Below, piece by piece: positions 61,951 to 64,000 of a stretch of DNA of 64,000 nt. The stretch comes from Streptomyces sp. MNU76 (GTDB taxonomy: Bacteria; Actinomycetota; Actinomycetes; Streptomycetales; Streptomycetaceae). The position numbers and the translations under genes are program-made. The DNA is taken from NCBI RefSeq assembly GCF_020982545.1, contig NZ_JAJKLK010000019.1, forward strand, positions 1,240,001 to 1,304,000, given 5' to 3'. The notes beneath the pieces are model-generated. The model worked only from the letters and a program-made list of their open reading frames with translations. It did no database searches and had not been told where the DNA came from. Numbering within the stretch: the first letter of the stretch is position 1; each line of letters begins with the position of its first letter.

Positions 61951-61983
61951 CGGGCCGGGGTCTCGTAGGAGACTCCCGGCCCG
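61951..61983. terminator. terminator between the catalase relic and the CBS gene
   Basis: CGGGCCGGG pairs with CCCGGCCCG with an inner TCTC/GAGA pairing around GTAG. Confidence 0.75.
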
Positions 61984-62002
61984 TTCGTGCGTCCGGGCGC
62001 GG

Positions 62003-62395
62003 CTACGCCGGTGCGGGCTGTCGGGCGGGTGCCCAGCAGCGGATGATGTCGCGGACCGAGACGATGCCGATGGGGTCGCCCTCGTCGAGGACGATCAGAT
62101 GGCGGAAGCCGCCGTGGGTCATCGCGCGGGCCGCTTCCTCCAGGGTCCAGGACGGCGTGGCGAACACGACGTCGGTGGTGGTGTGGGCGTGGGCGCGCTC
62201 GGTGTCGGGGCTCTGGCCGAGGCCCACGGAGACGAGGACGTCGCGTTCGGTCAGGATGCCGAGTCCGCCGGCGTCCGGGTCGAGGACCACGGCCGCGCCG
62301 ACCCGGCGAGCCGCCATCAGGGCGGCGGCCTGGCGGAGGGTGTGATCGGGGCCGATGGTGAGGACCACTGTGCTCATGGCGTCGCGGACGAGCAT
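62003..62395 (-). CDS. tandem CBS-domain protein
   Basis: A 130-residue stand-alone CBS pair: MLVRDAMSTVVLTIGPDHTL, AAVVLDPDAGGLGILTERDV and FRHLIVLDEGDPIGIVSVRD. Such proteins bind adenine nucleotides and act as energy sensors. AGGAGG lies 12 nt upstream of the ATG. It is often found near stress genes; the target is unknown. Confidence 0.88.
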   Translation of the reverse strand: MLVRDAMSTVVLTIGPDHTLRQAAALMAARRVGAAVVLDPDAGGLGILTERDVLVSVGLGQSPDTERAHAHTTTDVVFATPSWTLEEAARAMTHGGFRHLIVLDEGDPIGIVSVRDIIRCWAPARQPAPA

Positions 62396-62546
62396 GGAGT
62401 TCAGCCACCTCCTAGGGAATCCCGGAACGCCTTGTTCAAGGATTCACAAGTTCACAAGTGAGGGAACTCTCAATGTGGCAGGTAAAGCGGAGGTCAACAA
62501 GAGGGTGTGCGTGGTCAGTTCGGGGCGCCCCGGATCATTCCAGGGC

Positions 62547-63347
62547 TCAGTAGCGCTCGTTCAGATAGCCCAGGAGCTCGTCGTGGAGGAGGCCGTTCGA
62601 GGCCGCCGCGTCGCCGCTGTGCGGGCCGGGGCGGCCGTCGAGGCCGGTGAAGCTGCCGCCCGCCTCGGTGACGATGATCGCGTTGGCGGCCATGTCCCAG
62701 AGGGACAGCTCAGGTTCGGCGCAGATGTCCACGGAGCCCTCGGCGACCATCATGTACGGCCAGAAATCGCCGTACGCGCGGGTGCGCCACACTTCGCGGG
62801 TCAGGTCAAGGAAGCCGTTGAGGTGGCCGCGGTCCTCCCAGCCGCTGAGAGAGGAGTACGCGAAGGAGGCGTCCGAGAGGTCGGCGACGCGGGAGACGTG
62901 CAGGCGGGAGGCCGAGCTCAGACTGCGGCCGGTGAAGGCGCCGTGGCCCTTGGCGGCCCACCAGCGGCGGCCGAGCGCGGGGGCGGAGACCACGCCGACG
63001 ACGGGCTGGTAGCCGCCCTCGGCCGCTTCCATGAGAGAGATCAGGGTGGCCCAGACGGGGACGCCCCGGACGTAGTTCTTGGTGCCGTCGATCGGGTCGA
63101 TCACCCAGCGGCGCGGCCCGGTGCCCTCGACGCCGTACTCCTCGCCGAGGATGGCGTCGCGGGGGCGGGCGCGCTGGAGTTGGCCGCGGATGAGTTCCTC
63201 GGCGGCCTTGTCGGCCTCGCTCACCGGGGTCATGTCCGGCTTCGTCTCGACCTTGAGGTCGAGGGCCTTGAAGCGGGACATCGTGGTCGCGTCGGCGGCG
63301 TCCGCGAGGACGTGGGCGAGGCGGAGGTCGTCGAGGTAATCGGCCAT
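62547..63347 (-). CDS. hisN: histidinol-phosphatase HisN (inositol monophosphatase fold)
   Basis: A 266-residue magnesium-dependent phosphatase. Metal-site motifs are LGEEYG, VIDPIDGTKNYVRG and ELSLWDMAANAI. In Streptomyces coelicolor the IMPase-type gene of this region is, from memory, the dedicated histidinol-phosphatase (hisN). TACCGT lies 7 nt before the ATG at 63347, consistent with a leaderless transcript. An inositol phosphatase role is the main alternative. Confidence 0.85.
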   Translation of the reverse strand: MADYLDDLRLAHVLADAADATTMSRFKALDLKVETKPDMTPVSEADKAAEELIRGQLQRARPRDAILGEEYGVEGTGPRRWVIDPIDGTKNYVRGVPVWATLISLMEAAEGGYQPVVGVVSAPALGRRWWAAKGHGAFTGRSLSSASRLHVSRVADLSDASFAYSSLSGWEDRGHLNGFLDLTREVWRTRAYGDFWPYMMVAEGSVDICAEPELSLWDMAANAIIVTEAGGSFTGLDGRPGPHSGDAAASNGLLHDELLGYLNERY

Positions 63348-63528
63348 GTGGCGAACGGTATCCGCCGAGGTCGGTGCGGGGCTACCGGGGTCGGGGGTCG
63401 GACCGTGGGAGGCGGCGGTACGTATGGGGTTCGCCGGGGTGGGCACATGAGTGGGGGCTGTTGCCGCGTGCGGAGGATCGGGCCGCGCACGTTGGCCGGT
63501 GTGCGCCCCTCGGGGGTGCCGTGAACCC

Positions 63529-63557
63529 TTGACAGTGACTTGATGCGCGTCAAATCT
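63529..63557 (+). promoter_or_regulatory. sigma-70-type promoter of the TetR gene with inverted repeat
   Basis: TTGACA (63529-63534), 17 bp, AAATCT (63552-63557) is close to consensus. TTGA-N6-TCAA within the spacer could be the autoregulatory operator. Confidence 0.65.
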
Positions 63558-63596
63558 GAGGGCCAGAGCCGCCCGCTCGTATTCAGGGAGGCGATG

Positions 63597-64000
63597 ATGC
63601 CTGCAGCGCGGGAGAACTTGCTGGACGCCGCTTTCAAGGCGCTGGTGCGTCGGCCGTGGTCGGCCGTGCGCATGGTGGACGTGGCGGCGGTGGCCGGAGT
63701 GTCACGTCAGACGCTGTACAACGAGTTCGGCAGCAAGGACGGGCTCGCCAGGGCCCTGGTCCGCAGGGAAGCGGACGGCTATCTGGCGGGCGTCGAACGG
63801 GCGCTGGCCACCCCTGCGGACTCCCGGGACCGGTTGGCCGCGACCGCCGAGTGGACCGTGGCGGCCTCCCGCAACAATGCGCTGATTCGCGCCATGCTCA
63901 CCGGCTGCTGGAGCGAGCGGCTGCCGTCACCGACGCTCGCCGCGGTGCGCTCGTCCTCCGCGGTGCCCGCGCAGCGCCGCGCGGACGGCCCGCTGCCCGC
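63597..64000 (+). CDS. TetR family regulator, C-terminus cut by window edge
   Basis: Begins MPAARENLLDAAFKALVRRP; the helix-turn-helix is VRMVDVAAVAGVSRQTLYNE then FGSKDGLARALVRREADGYL. AGGGAG lies 6 nt before ATG 63597 (an ATG at 63594 is too close). The ligand-binding domain continues beyond the window. Targets are unknown; hisN is divergent. Confidence 0.85.
   Translation, partial: MPAARENLLDAAFKALVRRPWSAVRMVDVAAVAGVSRQTLYNEFGSKDGLARALVRREADGYLAGVERALATPADSRDRLAATAEWTVAASRNNALIRAMLTGCWSERLPSPTLAAVRSSSAVPAQRRADGPLP

Overview
The window is very GC-rich, with GC-biased third codon positions, ATGA/GTGA gene overlaps, frequent GTG starts and actinobacterial marker genes (WhiB-family WblC, mycoredoxin, AdnA/AdnB-type helicase-nucleases, UPF0182). 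This points to a Streptomyces chromosome core. From memory, the gene content also tracks the Mycobacterium tuberculosis block Rv3193c-Rv3211 (RhlE, ferritin-like, DUF3107, TetR, DUF3152, MoeZ, ATL, AdnA/B, NudC, mycoredoxin, UvrD2, WhiB7, ABC1 kinase, zinc-protease-like, PDZ, UPF0182). Genes that break that order are therefore the most informative.

Layout. 0-6.3 kb: end of a hydrolase, a DEAD-box RNA helicase with a long basic repeat tail, ferritin-like protein, small membrane protein, DUF3107, TetR and a small acidic protein. 6.7-9.6 kb: alpha/beta hydrolase and a frameshifted DUF3152 metalloprotease-like protein. 9.8-15.2 kb: a co-directional set of PelF-type glycosyltransferase, polytopic membrane protein, NAD-dependent epimerase and spherulin-4 (GH135-like) hydrolase, which resembles a galactosaminoglycan (Pel/GAG-like) exopolysaccharide locus. 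15.3-16.5 kb: moeZ. 16.6-22.7 kb: two secreted tripeptidyl-aminopeptidase-like lipoproteins and a kinase-like/LPG-synthase-like membrane protein. 22.9-33.0 kb: ATL DNA-damage protein, AdnA, AdnB, M20 peptidase and NudC.

33.05-37.93 kb is a decayed mobile island. Both its ends carry a 3' end of the mycoredoxin gene. Inside are a phage/AICE-like small protein, an IS256-family element with a chimeric transposase, a GntR/DUF1648 pair and a broken FGE-like gene. 37.9-42.3 kb: intact mycoredoxin, UvrD2, then wblC with a long leader (AT-rich promoter, 107-codon uORF, intrinsic terminator) typical of antibiotic-induced attenuation, and two small genes. 42.4-45.8 kb: AarF/ABC1 kinase, a twice-frameshifted ThiF-like gene and an M48/SprT-like peptidase. 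46.0-49.1 kb: a TerD-AIM24 fusion plus two AIM24 genes. 49.3-58.5 kb: NUDIX, DUF2342 protease-like, SDR, MoaE, small membrane protein, a 165-bp palindromic repeat, PDZ/Lon-like protease, PPA1309 and UPF0182. 58.6-61.3 kb: two identical initiator tRNA genes flanking a Sel1-repeat protein. 61.3-64.0 kb: a Fur-family repressor facing a promoter/operator that now leads only into the last 22 codons of a lost catalase, then a CBS-domain protein, HisN and a truncated TetR.

Themes are DNA-end processing and repair (AdnAB, UvrD2, ATL), redox and antibiotic stress (mycoredoxin, WblC, Fur), molybdenum cofactor (MoeZ, MoaE) and envelope/polysaccharide functions. Several genes show single-base frameshifts in G/C runs, so either real decay or sequencing indels must be settled before they are called pseudogenes.
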